Part shown: one piece after another, positions 52,701 through 64,000 of the stretch | Layout: each line of letters opens with the position of its first letter | Numbering within the stretch: position 1 is the first letter of the stretch | Assembly (NCBI GenBank): GCA_964023275.1 | Contig: OZ029913.1 | Span: forward strand, 48,239,976 to 48,303,975 | DNA length: 64,000 nucleotides | Direction of reading: 5' to 3' | Origin: Norana najaformis | Lineage: Eukaryota; Annelida; Clitellata; Crassiclitellata; Hormogastridae | Translations under genes and position numbers: made by a program | Notes under the pieces: model-generated | What the model was told of the DNA's origin: nothing | The model's input: the letters and a program-made list of their open reading frames with translations, nothing else | Databases searched by the model: none

Positions 52701-53766
52701 ATAACATCATAATCTGGCTTTAGGTGCCTCTGAACTCTGGTTTGAACACAAGGTGAGCAGTAACTAACAAAATTCTAATAAATGCTGTAGCCTATATGAT
52801 GATAATAAGTCAATTACATAAATCATAAATACTGTTTGATGCATATGTACCCAACTTAACATTAGCACTTTTTCTACCTTCATTCCAAATTAAAAATTAA
52901 GAATTCAGTAATTTTGCAAAACTATAGATTTCTTTATTGCATTTTGCCAAGCAATAGACTGTAAAATGACTCATGTTTTTGAATAAAGATGATGGTAATA
53001 GCCCAAACATATGCACAAAACCATAAAATTTGCAAATTTTACTCAAATAATATCTTTTGACTAATGCAAAATTAAGAATGTCTCCCTATGCAAAAACATT
53101 AATATTTTGTTTCAACAGCAACAGATTTCTAGGGTTTTCATGCTTTTAGCCAAAGCAGGAACAATTATAATTATCAGCTAAGTGGCTACACTACGTAGTG
53201 CACTGTTTAAGTGCTCACCTCGTAACATGAATTATCCAGGCTAAGGCTGACAGTCATCATGTAGGGATCCTCAATAATTCCATCACCTCATGCCATCTTA
53301 TTAGGTAGTGATGCAATATAAATCCAAAAAAGATGACACTTGCATGTACACAAAACTTCCATAGTAGTTTATGATAATACTGGATTGAGAAAAATTAAAA
53401 TCAGTCCGCCTAAGCCGGTTAAGTGCAAATCTTGCATAAATGCAAGCTCGCACTTGGCACATTCATACTACAGTACTAGGATTGATGCACTTAATCATAA
53501 TCAGAGGCTAAATAACATCAACTTGTGACACGCTTTCAAAGCGCATCCTAAAGCCAATAACAGTTCATTATAATGTAATGTAATGAAATGCAGTTGAGCA
53601 ATATCATAGTGACATCTCAGAAAAACAATTTAATGGTGCTATTACCCATACAATGTCTTGCAGAGACTGCAGTTTCCCTAGGAATTTAAATGTCCAAGCC
53701 AGGTTTAACAAAGACTAGCAAGAGGGTCTTCTTAGAAAATAATTGTTTGTAGAAGGTGAATTGTAC

Positions 53767-53850
53767 CTGCTTTGCAGAGTCATCTAAGGCGTTCTTCAGT
53801 GCAGATCCATCCCACTTGTCAACTTTCACTGGTTTCTCGTCCTTTTGTTG
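53767..53850 (-). CDS. SPCS2: SPCS2 upstream exon
   Basis: Minus-strand 84-bp exon of exactly 28 codons, between acceptor TTGTAG and donor GCAG|GTAC. It encodes 'KPVKVDKWDGSALKNALDD', the cytosolic segment just before the first membrane helix of SPCS2. Phase 0 at both ends joins the exon at 49,150. The start-codon exon is further upstream (higher coordinates) and was not identified in the window. Confidence 0.9.
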
Positions 53851-54399
53851 CTACAACACACAACATGGTTATGCAGTGTGAAGTAGCATAATGCAACTAA
53901 ACAGTTATACAGTGCCATTTGAGACTACCAAAATCACTCTGTGCATGCAACTGAAAATGTCAGAGTTCATGGAAAGCATAAACTTACTAGTAATACTTAC
54001 TAGTCTTACTACTAGCCTGAGACTTACTAACTTACTAGTAACAACCATGTAAGGCCTCCACTGACAAGCACTCACATTCATGATGCTCACAATCAAAACC
54101 CATCAAGTGTTAACAGAGCTGATGTCATATTCACAATCCATGGTCTGTAATCGTTCTTAAATGTAGGAAATGTAGAACGGTGATAGGCATTTTTGCAACT
54201 GAAATATATGACTGCAGTCATGCAACATTCAGAAATACCACAACAGGTTTCCATCAGTCTGTAGTCATTCAGAAGTTGTCTTAGATTTTCCTAATAGACA
54301 CAAACTTAAAAATGAGAATGGGGAACCCACTACCATTACTGTTGATCAATGACTATCTTTCTGGTTTGGCACCTCTGATGCTGTCTGTCTGTGGTTCCA

Positions 54400-55150
54400 G
54401 TATTAGTATCATAACTTCTTTTATGTAAAAGCTACGTCACTGTTTGCAGCCCATCCTATTCTCTCCAATCGCCAATCATTCTTATGTTGACGACATTCAA
54501 CTCTTCATATCCTTCTCTCTAAGTTCCTTTTCCTCATCCATTGCTCAGTTGCTTGATGCCGAAAAATCTCAAAATGGATGTCCTCTAACCTCTGTTGTCT
54601 CAACCCTGCCAAAACTGATTCATTGTTCTAGGTCTACCATATCAAATTAAGAAATGCCTGACTTCTATCCCCTATCAACTACTTCAATTCCTTGACTCTC
54701 ACTTTCACCTCTCACTTACCTGTATGCAATTTTGGCACCAACTTTGACCCAAATCCCTCATTTTTAAATCGCATCTCCAACCTCTCATACACCTGTTTCA
54801 TTCATGTTCACGACCTTCTCGAGATTGTGATTACAGCTAATGTCGATAGGCATAAATAAGTAAGGCAATTGTTAACATGCCATGTCTCCATCAGCTGAGC
54901 AAGGAATCATAGGCATGGGTGGGTCACAGCAGCCAGACAAGAAAAGCAGTTCAGGTCTTATCCTCTTATCTCTCTTTCCCCTAAAAACCCAAACATCACC
55001 CACCGTACCTGCCATGCAGTTTCTCTACCTGATTTTTGGAACTAAACCCTTTTTGACTATCAATTTTGTTATGACTGAGCACCTGTGAATAAGCTGGTCC
55101 CCTTGGTGTTGCTTCTGTTGGGCACTATAGAAATCTTGGGATTACGATTA
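54400..55150 (+). mobile_element. Degenerate LINE fragment (family-B-like RT and 3' end)
   Basis: 'SYVDDIQLFISFSL' near 54,480 (YVDD catalytic motif), then decayed sequence to a GCACTATAGAAAT...TTACGATTACAA end at about 55,150. Confidence 0.6.
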
Positions 55151-55159
55151 CAAATAGGT

Positions 55160-55870
55160 CTTAGGCTGCTTGAAGAATATGTATCATGAGACGTTGTGAG
55201 TACTGTGAACAGGTAGATGATGGCTGGTGCTGAATCCATTTTGAGAGAAATCAGACTGATAGTCTCTAATGTCAGGGACAGATAGCAGTTTTACGTAGGC
55301 CTAGCTGCTCACAAATATCTAGATAGCTGGTAGCACTGTAAGGAAGACCACAGGTAAGCAAGTTGACTAGTAGAGAATCTTGCATGTCAGGAGAGCTATC
55401 TTGTAAGGGATTCCAGATGTGACATGCAGCCAATGTGCCTTTGCCAGTACATGAGTGACGTGACCAAACCTGAGGGTTCTTGTCACCAGTTGGGCCAATG
55501 AGTTCTAGAAGTGTTGCAGTTCAGCAGTGTTAGTCTTTGTAGTGCTGCATGGCAGCGAACTGCAGTAGTCGAATTTGCTCTGACTAAACTACAAGGGACT
55601 GTCTTTGTGAGTTCCAGTGGCAAGAAATCGAACATGATATATGGCTTTTATGTGGAAATCCAAAGCTTTGCACACTGGTGATGTGCTGCTTAAATGTTAG
55701 TTAAAAGTTAAGTCTCAATTCAAGACTCTTAAACGTTCCTGATAACGAGACATCCATCCCTGCAATGTTGACTGTTTCTAGGTTCTTGACTGATTCCATT
55801 GATAAGGTAGTGCCAAGTACAACTTCAGACTTCTTTGGACTCAGGCATAGTTCATTTGTTAAGAACCAGC
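55160..55870 (-). mobile_element. Degenerate antisense LINE fragment
   Basis: Minus-strand remnants of 'LCLSPKKSEVVLGT' type near 55,830 followed by decayed reverse-transcriptase tail. Assignment is by style only. Confidence 0.4.
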
Positions 55871-55917
55871 AGCACACTGCTTCAGTTCACCATGTCAGAT
55901 GGTTGGTTTCAGAGCAG

Positions 55918-56240
55918 AATTGAGCATTTAAATCGCAGGTCAGGCCGAGTTCGAGGCGGGCCAGGCCCAGAAACTTCAGCCCGCAAAAAACTGGAAAAAT
56001 GCTGCCTTTCACATTTCTCAGTCTTTGTACAAAACTGCAGTCGCATTTTGTTGCTATTATATTGTGTCCATTTGGTAAGTTTAAGTTAGCATTTTAAAGT
56101 GTCTACTACTTACATACACTGAGAAAGTAACTACTGAACATTAAGCAAACAATCTAAGGTTAGCAGCATGCCGCATACCGATAGATATTGTGACAGTATA
56201 TCCTGTTTGATTTTGATTGACAGCTTATGGCCTGCCTTTG
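55918..56240. mobile_element. Fragment of MITE D
   Basis: Shares the TTTCACATTTCTCAGTC, AAGTTAGCATTTTAAA and ACTACTGAACATTAA blocks with 50,104-50,446 and 59,802-60,135; termini decayed. Confidence 0.65.
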
Positions 56241-56284
56241 TAGCAGTAATGTAAGTAACAGGTACACAATGTCCTGTCCATAAG

Positions 56285-56640
56285 GATTGTAATTGTAGTC
56301 TGAGATTTATAAAGCGCCTCTTAGAGGATAAACTCAACAGAGGTGCTTCCGACCTGAAAAAGTAAAATCACTGTTGAACAGTACAGTCTTCAGGACCTGC
56401 AGAATACTGAGAGGGGGAGAGAAAGGAGCTCAAGTCACATTTCTCAGGGAAACAATTCCAGCAAGTGGGACCAACGTAGGCAAAGCTTCTGGACTGGGCC
56501 GCAGTGGTTCACATGCGAGGGGCAAACAGGAGATCTTGAGTGGCCGAGTGAAGGGTGCTACGGCCCGGCAACAAGGAGACAAAGTGCAGAAGTGATTGAG
56601 GTAAAGGGGAGCAGAGCCAAGGATGGTGCAATGCCACAAG
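56285..56640 (-). mobile_element. LINE family A 3' end
   Basis: Matches 23,390-23,680 throughout, with tail TTATAAATCTCAGACTACAATTAC on the minus strand. 5'-truncated. Confidence 0.75.
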
Positions 56641-57329
56641 ATGTACGTATGGGTTACGCAATGTCAACGCAGGTGATGCAATGTACATGAGAGGCCTATA
56701 AAAGGACCTGAATGACAGACACAGAAGACAGCATTCTGTTTCTGCATTTGAATTCAGCCATATAAATACATCATGCATAAATTACAAAATATGGATACAT
56801 AATCATTTGTTTTGTAGTTGCATATGGTAATTGACAACTGTGTCTCAAATTGACTAGTTTGCGGATTCAGCTAAGTAGAGTTCAATAAAGTACTGTATTA
56901 ATGGCTAGAGATTGTCCAAATTTGTTTCAGCCAACAAACCTCACTATTGTATTAAAATGGTAGGAACAACAGAAGGTATGCTAGGTAGTGATACACAATT
57001 TTGAAATCTTTTTAAAACATTAAAAAATTCCATCACAAGGAACACTGCAAGTCAGTCCCATGGTTTATTCAATGTTTTAAAAGTTATCAAAGTGAAAGTC
57101 ATTGAAATCAACCAGGTGACTGCTTTGATATCTTTGTTATAAATTGTAACAGTTTATAACAGCTGACTTTGAACTGCAAACGTAGCATGAAAGTCACCTG
57201 ATAGCAAAAGTGCCAACAATGAACATACAACAATTGTGCCACACCATTACAAGGTGTAATGCATGTGCAACTATATAAATATAAAGTATGGGCAATTTTG
57301 TGATGCAATCATTAACTAGTGGCTGCAGC
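56641..57329. other. Unassigned host DNA
   Basis: No gene or repeat recognised. Confidence 0.45.
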
Positions 57330-57455
57330 CTGCAACACCACGTGGATTTGGACCGGGCTGGGCCAAGCCATAATTTTTAGGATGCGAGCCGGGCCCTCTT
57401 TGATGCAGGCCGGACCAGGCAGGGATGTGTTGGCCCATGCTCATCTCCATTTCAG
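57330..57455. mobile_element. End fragment of MITE D
   Basis: GGACCGGGCTGGGCCAAGCC to GGCCCATGCTCATCTC, the right-hand terminal part of the family. Confidence 0.6.
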
Positions 57456-58129
57456 AGTCAATGCTAGTTCCTGACAGTTGTGTAACTTCAGCACACTGGT
57501 GTGGCACACTAATGCCATGAGTGGAAATGACACCAGAATTACAGGAGCTGCTGAAGTGAGGCAACAGATGAGCCAAGCAGACACATTTTAAACTTTCTGA
57601 CAGACTATTTAAGTTTAAGCATAACTATATTCTCTGCACACAATGACTCACATTATTCGAAGAAATTAATGCCCATGGTCTATGAATGTGATGTCAATTG
57701 CCAAATGCAAAGATCTTGTCAGAGGGTTGTGGTTAAACATATGCACACTCTGGCAGGGCCAGTTTTTCCAACATTTGGCAACATCTCTTAGAAAAGACCA
57801 GTACACTGAGACCATGTAGCACATAACATATGAAGTGATTAGAAATGCACTACATAAACATTCAAACACAGTGTACATTTATTTCAGATACTTTATGACA
57901 GAGCACCATTTGATGGCACTAAGCAACTGTTAATGACTTGTGCTTGATTTCATTACACAGTAACCAAAGAGAAGACTCAAGCCCATACAGATAAATATAT
58001 TTACATTTTCTCCAGACATTCTTAGACTAGGACTGTTAACATCTTATCCGCAACTTGGGTGTGCTTTTGCAGGGGCATTTATCTGAACAAGGCCCACAAT
58101 GCATACCACGCCCCTCAATGCTAAATAAG
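57456..58129. other. Unassigned host DNA
   Basis: No gene recognised. Confidence 0.4.
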
Positions 58130-58625
58130 CAAGTAAGTAAGCTAGCATTTATAGCACGTTTAAACAAAACTAGTCTTGCACAAAAGCACGTAACATGAAC
58201 TAAGTTAATCATAATACAGTCTAAATAGATGAGTTTTAAGTGCAACTTTGAATGCAGTTATCGTATGTGAGGTTCGGATGGCGATTGGTAGCTTATTCCA
58301 TTCTGTTGGTCCGGCGAGAGCGAATGCACGGTTTCCAAACATCCTGGTTGAGCGGGTGGTAGCAAAAAAGCCGGACGTAGATGAACGCAGTCCTCGTCTA
58401 CACTGCAGGGAGGAGCACGGGGTGACAAGAGATGTCAGGTAGGATGGGGAGGAGTGGATAGAGATGCAATACATTAAAAGAGATCTTGAAAATAATGCGG
58501 GCTGGTATAGGAAGCCAGTGGAGATCACGTAGAGTCGGGGTAATGTGATCACGTGGGGAGAGATTCTTGATAAGCTTTGCAGCAGAATTTGCTACTGGCA
58601 GATAAAGAAATCTTGAAAGGGCACA
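58130..58625 (-). mobile_element. L2-like LINE 3' fragment
   Basis: Minus-strand 115-aa frame (58552-58205) ends in the L2-type C-terminus 'NKLPIAIRTSHTITAFK' then 'LKTHLFRLYYD'. The 3' non-coding end is near 58,130. Confidence 0.75.
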
Positions 58626-59801
58626 GCATCAAGACAAAAAAAACTTTAGGACCTTCTTCTAGTCATCTGGATCTAAAATGAATAATTGTAATATTTTTGA
58701 TGACCTTTTTTCTGTTTTAGCAGTACATTTTTATGGCAACATCTGGAAATTGATGTTTTCCTTCTGACGTTTTTGATATGTTTCTAGTGAATTTTTAATT
58801 TCTCATAATTGTTTTTTTCTTTTTTCCCCTTCTGCTTAAATTTTTTATGATGCATCGTGCATCTTTTCCCAGACTCCACTTTAGATGCCCAAGTGCTCCT
58901 GGAAGGAGATTTCTCCATGGCTGACCATAGGAATGTTCTTTGCAGACCTGAAATGCTTTTACCAGCTGTGTCAGATATGCATTACATGGCATAAGGTGTA
59001 ATGTAATACACCTACAAATTTGTATAGTGCCTTCCAAAGACCTCTGAGGTGCTCCTTGCCAACTCAAATGATGCTTAAACCTCTAAAGTCCATTTCCAGA
59101 TTTCACTGGGTAGGTGCTGGAGTCTGTTACCGGATTTCACTGGACTGACAGTGGACTCAATAAGGAAAACAGCTGAAAAACACCAGATTTTTTAAAGCAT
59201 TTGTTCAAATATTAATATGTTTCATACAATGATTTCTTTTGGTGTGCGATCAGAAAACGTGTTAATCTGTTCAAATACTGTAAAATTTGCAGTTTTGAAC
59301 AACTTGTAAACATAAAAATTAACTTTGAATGAAGACATCTCATAAGATAAACACCACTATGCCTCCTTACGATTTTGGTGGTCATATGTCATAAGCATGG
59401 CCTTGTTTCTCGGCTACTCTATTGTGAATAGTAATTAGGCAATAAGTGGTTCTAAAGCAATGGAATTTTTTTTTAAAATAAGCACTTCTGAAGGAATGGA
59501 ATCAATTTATGCAATGAGGCGACTATAAGACATGTGCAGGTTGGCAGGTAACTTAGAACCTAGTCAGCAGCTCAGAAGTCATGAGTCTCCCATGGTAATG
59601 ACCTGCTCAACTTGTCTGGCATCATCAATTTAATGCATTAAAAACAGTCTGGCCAAGGCTGCTTAAACTGGCAGTCAACTCAAATGATGATGGTTGACAG
59701 ATTAAACTCAATGTATTTATACCTCAAGAGTAGCTTATTGGCTGCAGCAAACGAACTCAACACCCCAAACCCTCACCTAGAAGTATTGATTGACATATTA
59801 C
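58626..59801. other. Mostly unassigned host DNA
   Basis: A LINE-like 3' tip (TTTGTATAGTGCC... CTCTGAGGTGCTCC, near 59,010-59,060) is present; nothing else recognised. Confidence 0.4.
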
Positions 59802-60135
59802 TCGAGATGAGCATCAGGCCGGACCGAAGTTACTTCATGTTTTTAAATGTTGCTTTTCACATTTCTCAGTCCTTGTGCAAAACTGCTGTTGCAATATATT
59901 GCTAATAGGTTTTGTCTATTTGGTAAACTTAAGTTAGCATTTTAAAAATGTCTAATATTTACTTACACTGAGGAAGTAATTACTGAACATTAACAATCTG
60001 TGGTTAATGGCTTGCTGCATACCTGTTAGAGATAACCATCAGACCAGGACGAGCCTAGCCACAATTTTTACAATGCGGGCAGGGCCTTGCTCAACATGGG
60101 CTGGGCCACGATTTTTCGGCCCATGCTCATCTCTA
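59802..60135. mobile_element. hAT-type MITE D, 334 bp, perfect 8-bp target duplication
   Basis: Ends TCGAGATGAGC and GCTCATCTCTA. CATATTAC is repeated perfectly on both sides (59794-59801 and 60136-60143). Confidence 0.88.
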
Positions 60136-60217
60136 CATATTACCAAAAGGTTAGACCAGTTCAAATGATTATTTCTGGCTGCATGTCTCATTAAAACGCA
60201 GCATCCTGGGTTTCAAT

Positions 60218-60350
60218 ATCTTATATATATATATACTATATATATATAATATATATAACATTTTATATACAATATTTATAGGTTTCATAAAAAATTATGT
60301 ATTGTTCACACACATGCGCGTGCACGCACACACGCGCGCGCACGCAATGG
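60218..60350. repeat. (TA)n and GC-rich alternating purine-pyrimidine tract
   Basis: TATATATATATACTATATATATATAA-type run at 60,222-60,258, then CACACATGCGCGTGCACGCAC... at 60,308-60,346, strictly alternating for most of its length. Confidence 0.85.
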
Positions 60351-60479
60351 GAAACTGTTAATCTCGTATCACCAGAAGACAAAGGCATTGAGCTTTTTCA
60401 GTTGCCACATGATCCCATTTTCAGAAGCCATTCCTCAGAGGTCTGTTGGATTACCTCTTGATGTTGTTTTTAACTTTCA

Positions 60480-61400
60480 TTCATTTAGAACATTTATATA
60501 TCACCCCTTTAAGTGATATATCCAGAAATGCTCCAAGTCCAGCTGCAGTGAAAGAAAGCTGCTTTTAACTGTTGGCAAAGTGTATCTAGCATCCCTCGTT
60601 AGAACGACATGCAGATTAAGCGGGAGGCCATTCCACGTAAAAGGTCCAACCACCAAGAAGGCACGAACTTGCAGTGTTGTATTGCGTTCGAAAGGAACAA
60701 CAATTTCGCCTCGGGTCGCGGAACTAAGATTTCCGGGTCCAGCTAATCTTGAGACAGGGCAACAAAGCTCATGCAAGTAGGAAGGCACATTCCCCAATGG
60801 ACATCACCAGACCCACACCAAAATCTTAAATTTGATGCACTGCAAAATCAGAAGCCAATGAAGAACATCACACATATAAAGCAACACATGGTCAAACTTG
60901 GAAATGCCACCAACAAGCCTTGCAGCTGCACGAAGCAAGCGCTCAACCTACCCAAAGCACCCCAAAGGTAGGCCCGCATACATGGCACTACAGTAGTCAA
61001 TCCTGCTGCTAATGAAAGCAGGGATAAGGGTAACTGCAGCACTGGATGAAAACGAATGAGATATCTCTCAGCTGGCAACACACTAGGTTTACATGCTCAG
61101 AGAGAGTGAGTTCTAGGTCCAGCACAACCCCAAGATTACAAAACAGAAATAGAGAAAACAAAGTGAAGGAAGTCAGTAGCTCTAGTCGAAGAGTCTATTT
61201 TACTCAGCTGTTGCTTATTACCTAGCCACATAAACTGCGTTTTGGATGGGTTAAGGCACAGACGTTTACAGGACATCCAAGCTCCATGCACTACCATAGC
61301 CCTCTGCATTGTAGCCACTGCAGCATATGCACCAGATGTTGACCATTGCATATAAGCCTGAATATCATCAGCAAAGAGCTGGCTGAAAACACCATTGTAG
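60480..61400 (-). mobile_element. L2-like LINE fragment
   Basis: Minus-strand pieces in order: 'CKRLCLNPSKTQFMWLGNKQ' (61,190-61,290), a gap with decayed sequence, and the C-terminal 'LVVGPFTWNGLPLNL...FLSLQLDLEHFWIY' ending at 60,501. Confidence 0.7.
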
Positions 61401-61734
61401 GCCAGGACTGCTGCAATACTTCAGCAGATTATTCACCAATGGGACTAAACTTCAATAAATTGACCAGACTTTTGGTTAGGCCCGGAATTGTTTGAAATGC
61501 TGGGGGTGGGGTAAATTGATTTCAGAGTTGGGTCCTTATTATTTACTCTGCCTAAACTGGATCTTCTGCCTGTATGCCTAAAGACTTATTTTAGCCACTA
61601 CTGTTTCTGCCTTTGCATGTCTATCATTATCTTATGTTATATATATAAATACAGAAACATTAAAATGTTTAAGTATATACAACACAGTATGTTAAATATA
61701 AATATGTAAAAACTGTGCACCTATTATACCTTTA

Positions 61735-62345
61735 CCTCCCTAATTATGAGTCAGTTATCACCCCTTGGAAAGGAACCTAGAGGCAGTGGACCGGAGTGGA
61801 CTTTATTACATACCCCACCCACAACTGGAATCGCCTTTCCGAGAGCTCGGGCTTGAGTTCCTCAGTTTGTCCCTTCCGCAGTTTTGCAAGCGCCTAAGTC
61901 TGTATTATTTGACAGTGGTCTCGCTGGTTCGGGTCGGGAGCACCGCTGATGAATCAATTCTTGAAGTGGCGCTTTATAAAAGTCAGATTACAATTACAAT
62001 TACAACTGAGTAACTAGAATCCCTCTGTTTTCCATGTGAAACAATCTCTCCTCCAAAAGTAACTCCAAATGACACAGAGCTATAGTGGTGAGAAATCGGA
62101 AAGTTGTACCCCTTTCAAATTGTCAAATTGTGGGATTATCATTAAAATGCAAAACTAGAGCTTACGAAGGTGTATGGATTTTTTATTTTTGGAGTCATTT
62201 ATTATCTGATTTTAAAAATGTTTTTACTGCCTGATTCAGTATTCAATTCTTAACACAGCAACTGTCATTATTTTCAAATTTAAGAAACTTCATCGCAGTG
62301 TTTTAACTTAAATGAAAAACCGATGTGCGATTAGCTATTGGTTAA
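61735..62345 (-). repeat. Repeat C copy containing a LINE insertion
   Basis: Inverted relative to 27,880-28,495. It begins CTCCCTAATTATGAGTCAGTTA at 61,738 and ends in the AAACTTCATCGCAGTG block near 62,300. It is interrupted by the LINE fragment at 61,828-62,001. Confidence 0.7.
61828..62001 (+). mobile_element. Short L2-like LINE 3' end inserted in repeat C
   Basis: Last part of the C-terminus ('ELGLEFLSLSLPQFCKRL') plus 3' end and (ATTACA)n tail. ACAACTG is duplicated at 61821-61827 and 62002-62008, where the uninterrupted copy near 28,410 has a single related site. Confidence 0.8.
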
Positions 62346-64000
62346 TAAAGAATACTTACTTACTTACTAATTCTGTGAAAATTATGACCTATTCCATGCT
62401 CATCAGCTTTTGAGCACATTTCTCATATATTGATTTTCTTGATTTAGGCTGGATTTTCTCATTCATGGTCACAAATAAACATAGTAAATCATACATACAA
62501 ACCATGCAATAAATACAAACAAACCAGAACTTAGTACCTATAGTGTTGTATCTTCCAGACTATAAATTGAGGTTTTTTTTACATGAACTTCTATGGTTGT
62601 GTCTGATTGAACGGAATTACTTATATTTAGCAAAGACTGATAATTTATAACAAATTAATTAAATCATATTTATTAAAAACGAAATTTTCATAGCAAGTGT
62701 GGTTCTATGCTTGCTATAGCACCAAATGGGCCATTTAAGTAAGTACAGTGTTGTCTATTTTTAATGCATTAAACTTGTAACTGCTTATCATGTAGGTTTG
62801 ATAACTAAAATATAGACTAATATTTAAAACCAACATTTGTACTAAACTGTAACCCAAACAGATAACCTTCACCCTAACTAATGATGTCATACAGCACATT
62901 TGTACATGTTTTATTAAATAAACTTTTAAAGAGATTGCAAATTTCACATGCTACCAACTGCACATTAAATTTCTATTCTGCTTACTAAGAATTGTACAAA
63001 TTATACAAATTATACATGTATAACATTTATTTAATGCTTTATTTGAATAATGTTTTGCCAGCGTCAGTACACAAGGTTCAGTCTGGGGTGTAACAGCAGT
63101 GTATCTTCTAAAAACATACCCACAGCGGGATTGTTTATACTAATTTTGGGACACAATATAATTGCCTTATTTCAAAGCCACATCCTTTTATCGACAAACC
63201 TACAGCAACTTCAATAATAAATCATATCTGCCAATTTTTGCTTTTAACTTCCAGTGAAGTCAAAATCGCTTTATGTGCTGTGAACTCTGCCTCTTTGTAG
63301 TCTCGTAACTGTGACCAAGCATCCTAAGATGTATCTGTGCTTAGCTGATTAATGCAAACTGTAATTCCACAGTGTCAATCCCTGTGTTTTTGATAACTTG
63401 GCCTATACTATTTGTGCACAAGGTTGTCTAAATAAGAGTTCTAAATAACTCAAAGAATTCCACTGTTTCCTTAAGTTGTAAAGTTACTTTAATGTGTAAA
63501 TAGCACAATACATTTTCTCAACTACACACAATGAACTCAGACTTTCTGTTTTATATATTTATAAGTAACAACACACTGTCTTGCACTGTCAGCAGATTTC
63601 ACAACATACAGCTAGTCCAGCCAACATCTCTAATGCACACAGTTTAAAAAATCAATGTCGCTATGGGGTCGTCCAAAAAGAACGTCCACAAAGAGGAAGG
63701 GAGGGAGGGGTCATGCATATGTGGATAATTGTGGACAAATTTGGTACATGTACACAGCTTTTAATACAACCCCGTGCTTTAAACACAAATTTCAGTCAGG
63801 TGGCAGATACTCTGTGCTGCATTGGTTCATCACTAGTAATGTTCTGTTGCAGACAGTTAAAGAAACATTTCAAGTTTCAACCTTTCTTAAGATGCACATA
63901 TTTAGATCTGTTAGATAGCCATGTATGGTGCCACTGTGAATCTTTTAAAGAAGATAGAACGAGCAGTTTATTAATGAAGTTTTTCATTATGCTGGTCTTT
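62346..64000. other. Host DNA, no gene recognised
   Basis: AT-rich, only short frames. GTTTTTTTTACATGAACTTCTA near 62,570 also occurs near 29,328. A G-rich GGAAGGGAGGGAGGGGTC patch with GTCGTCCAAAAAG near 63,667-63,712 resembles a dispersed repeat end. Nothing else assigned. Confidence 0.4.

Larger units (their letters stand above)
49151..53766 (-). other. SPCS2 intron, 4.6 kb, with LINE and MITE insertions
   Basis: Canonical GT (53766) and AG ends on the minus strand. It contains the hAT-like MITE at 50,104, an RTE endonuclease fragment and LINE-B at 51,470 (listed separately). A 12-bp perfect hairpin (GATGTGAAGGCA 49939-49950 with 49967-49978) and a ~65-bp direct duplication (49,814-49,880 and 50,476-50,543) are also present. 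52,700-53,766 holds nothing recognised. Confidence 0.75.

Overview
This window is animal nuclear DNA, probably from a marine invertebrate. The evidence is intron-split host exons, an AATAAA signal, and a dense layer of L2/CR1-type and RTE-type LINEs, hAT and pogo miniature elements, and a Gypsy retrotransposon. I cannot name the species. About the first 16.9 kb is most of an integrated Maverick/Polinton (adintovirus-like) element, a DNA-virus-like transposon. The rest is repeat-rich host sequence.

Polinton, 1 to about 16,920. Its left end and its integrase lie outside the window. Left to right it carries: a virion-type phospholipase A2 (minus strand, cut by the window edge); a FtsK/HerA-type packaging ATPase with one internal stop; a minor capsid protein; a frameshifted glycine-rich hydrophobic protein; a dUTPase-fold-like protein; a two-membrane-segment coiled-coil protein; two further conserved Polinton-type proteins; a double-jelly-roll-type major capsid protein; and a NUMOD-like DNA-binding protein. 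On the minus strand follow a fibre-like protein with two discoidin-like domains, an adenain-type cysteine protease, a family-B DNA polymerase, a SAP-domain protein and an acidic protein. Nearly every gene starts directly behind an A-rich TATAATAAAA-like leader. Hairpins sit behind some stop codons. The polymerase is dead three ways: a LINE inserted at its start with a 10-bp target duplication, and two extra tandem copies of a 632-bp internal segment, each of which shifts the frame. Near the right end a 121-bp repeat holds kappaB-like and CRE sites plus palindromes.

Gypsy remnant, about 16,925-19,348 (minus). It has one LTR, a primer site, gag and part of a protease, then stops where the Polinton starts. 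The simplest reading is a Polinton nested in a Gypsy element.

Host region, 19.35-64 kb. The clear host gene is SPCS2 (signal peptidase complex subunit 2) on the minus strand. Four coding exons are visible at 53,850-53,767, 49,150-48,990, 48,295-48,161 and 36,260-36,074. The 694-bp intron between the second and third has AT-AC ends with U12-type signals. Its introns are packed with mobile DNA. One insert is a 2.5-kb unit flanked by perfect 62-bp direct repeats, each with a hairpin just inside, around a frameshifted multi-cysteine ORF of a dispersed family. Another is an L2/CR1-like LINE with a 2A ribosome-skipping motif, itself split by a second LINE. A possible terminal exon of an unidentified plus-strand gene lies at 33,409-33,521. 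No tRNA, rRNA or CRISPR array was seen.
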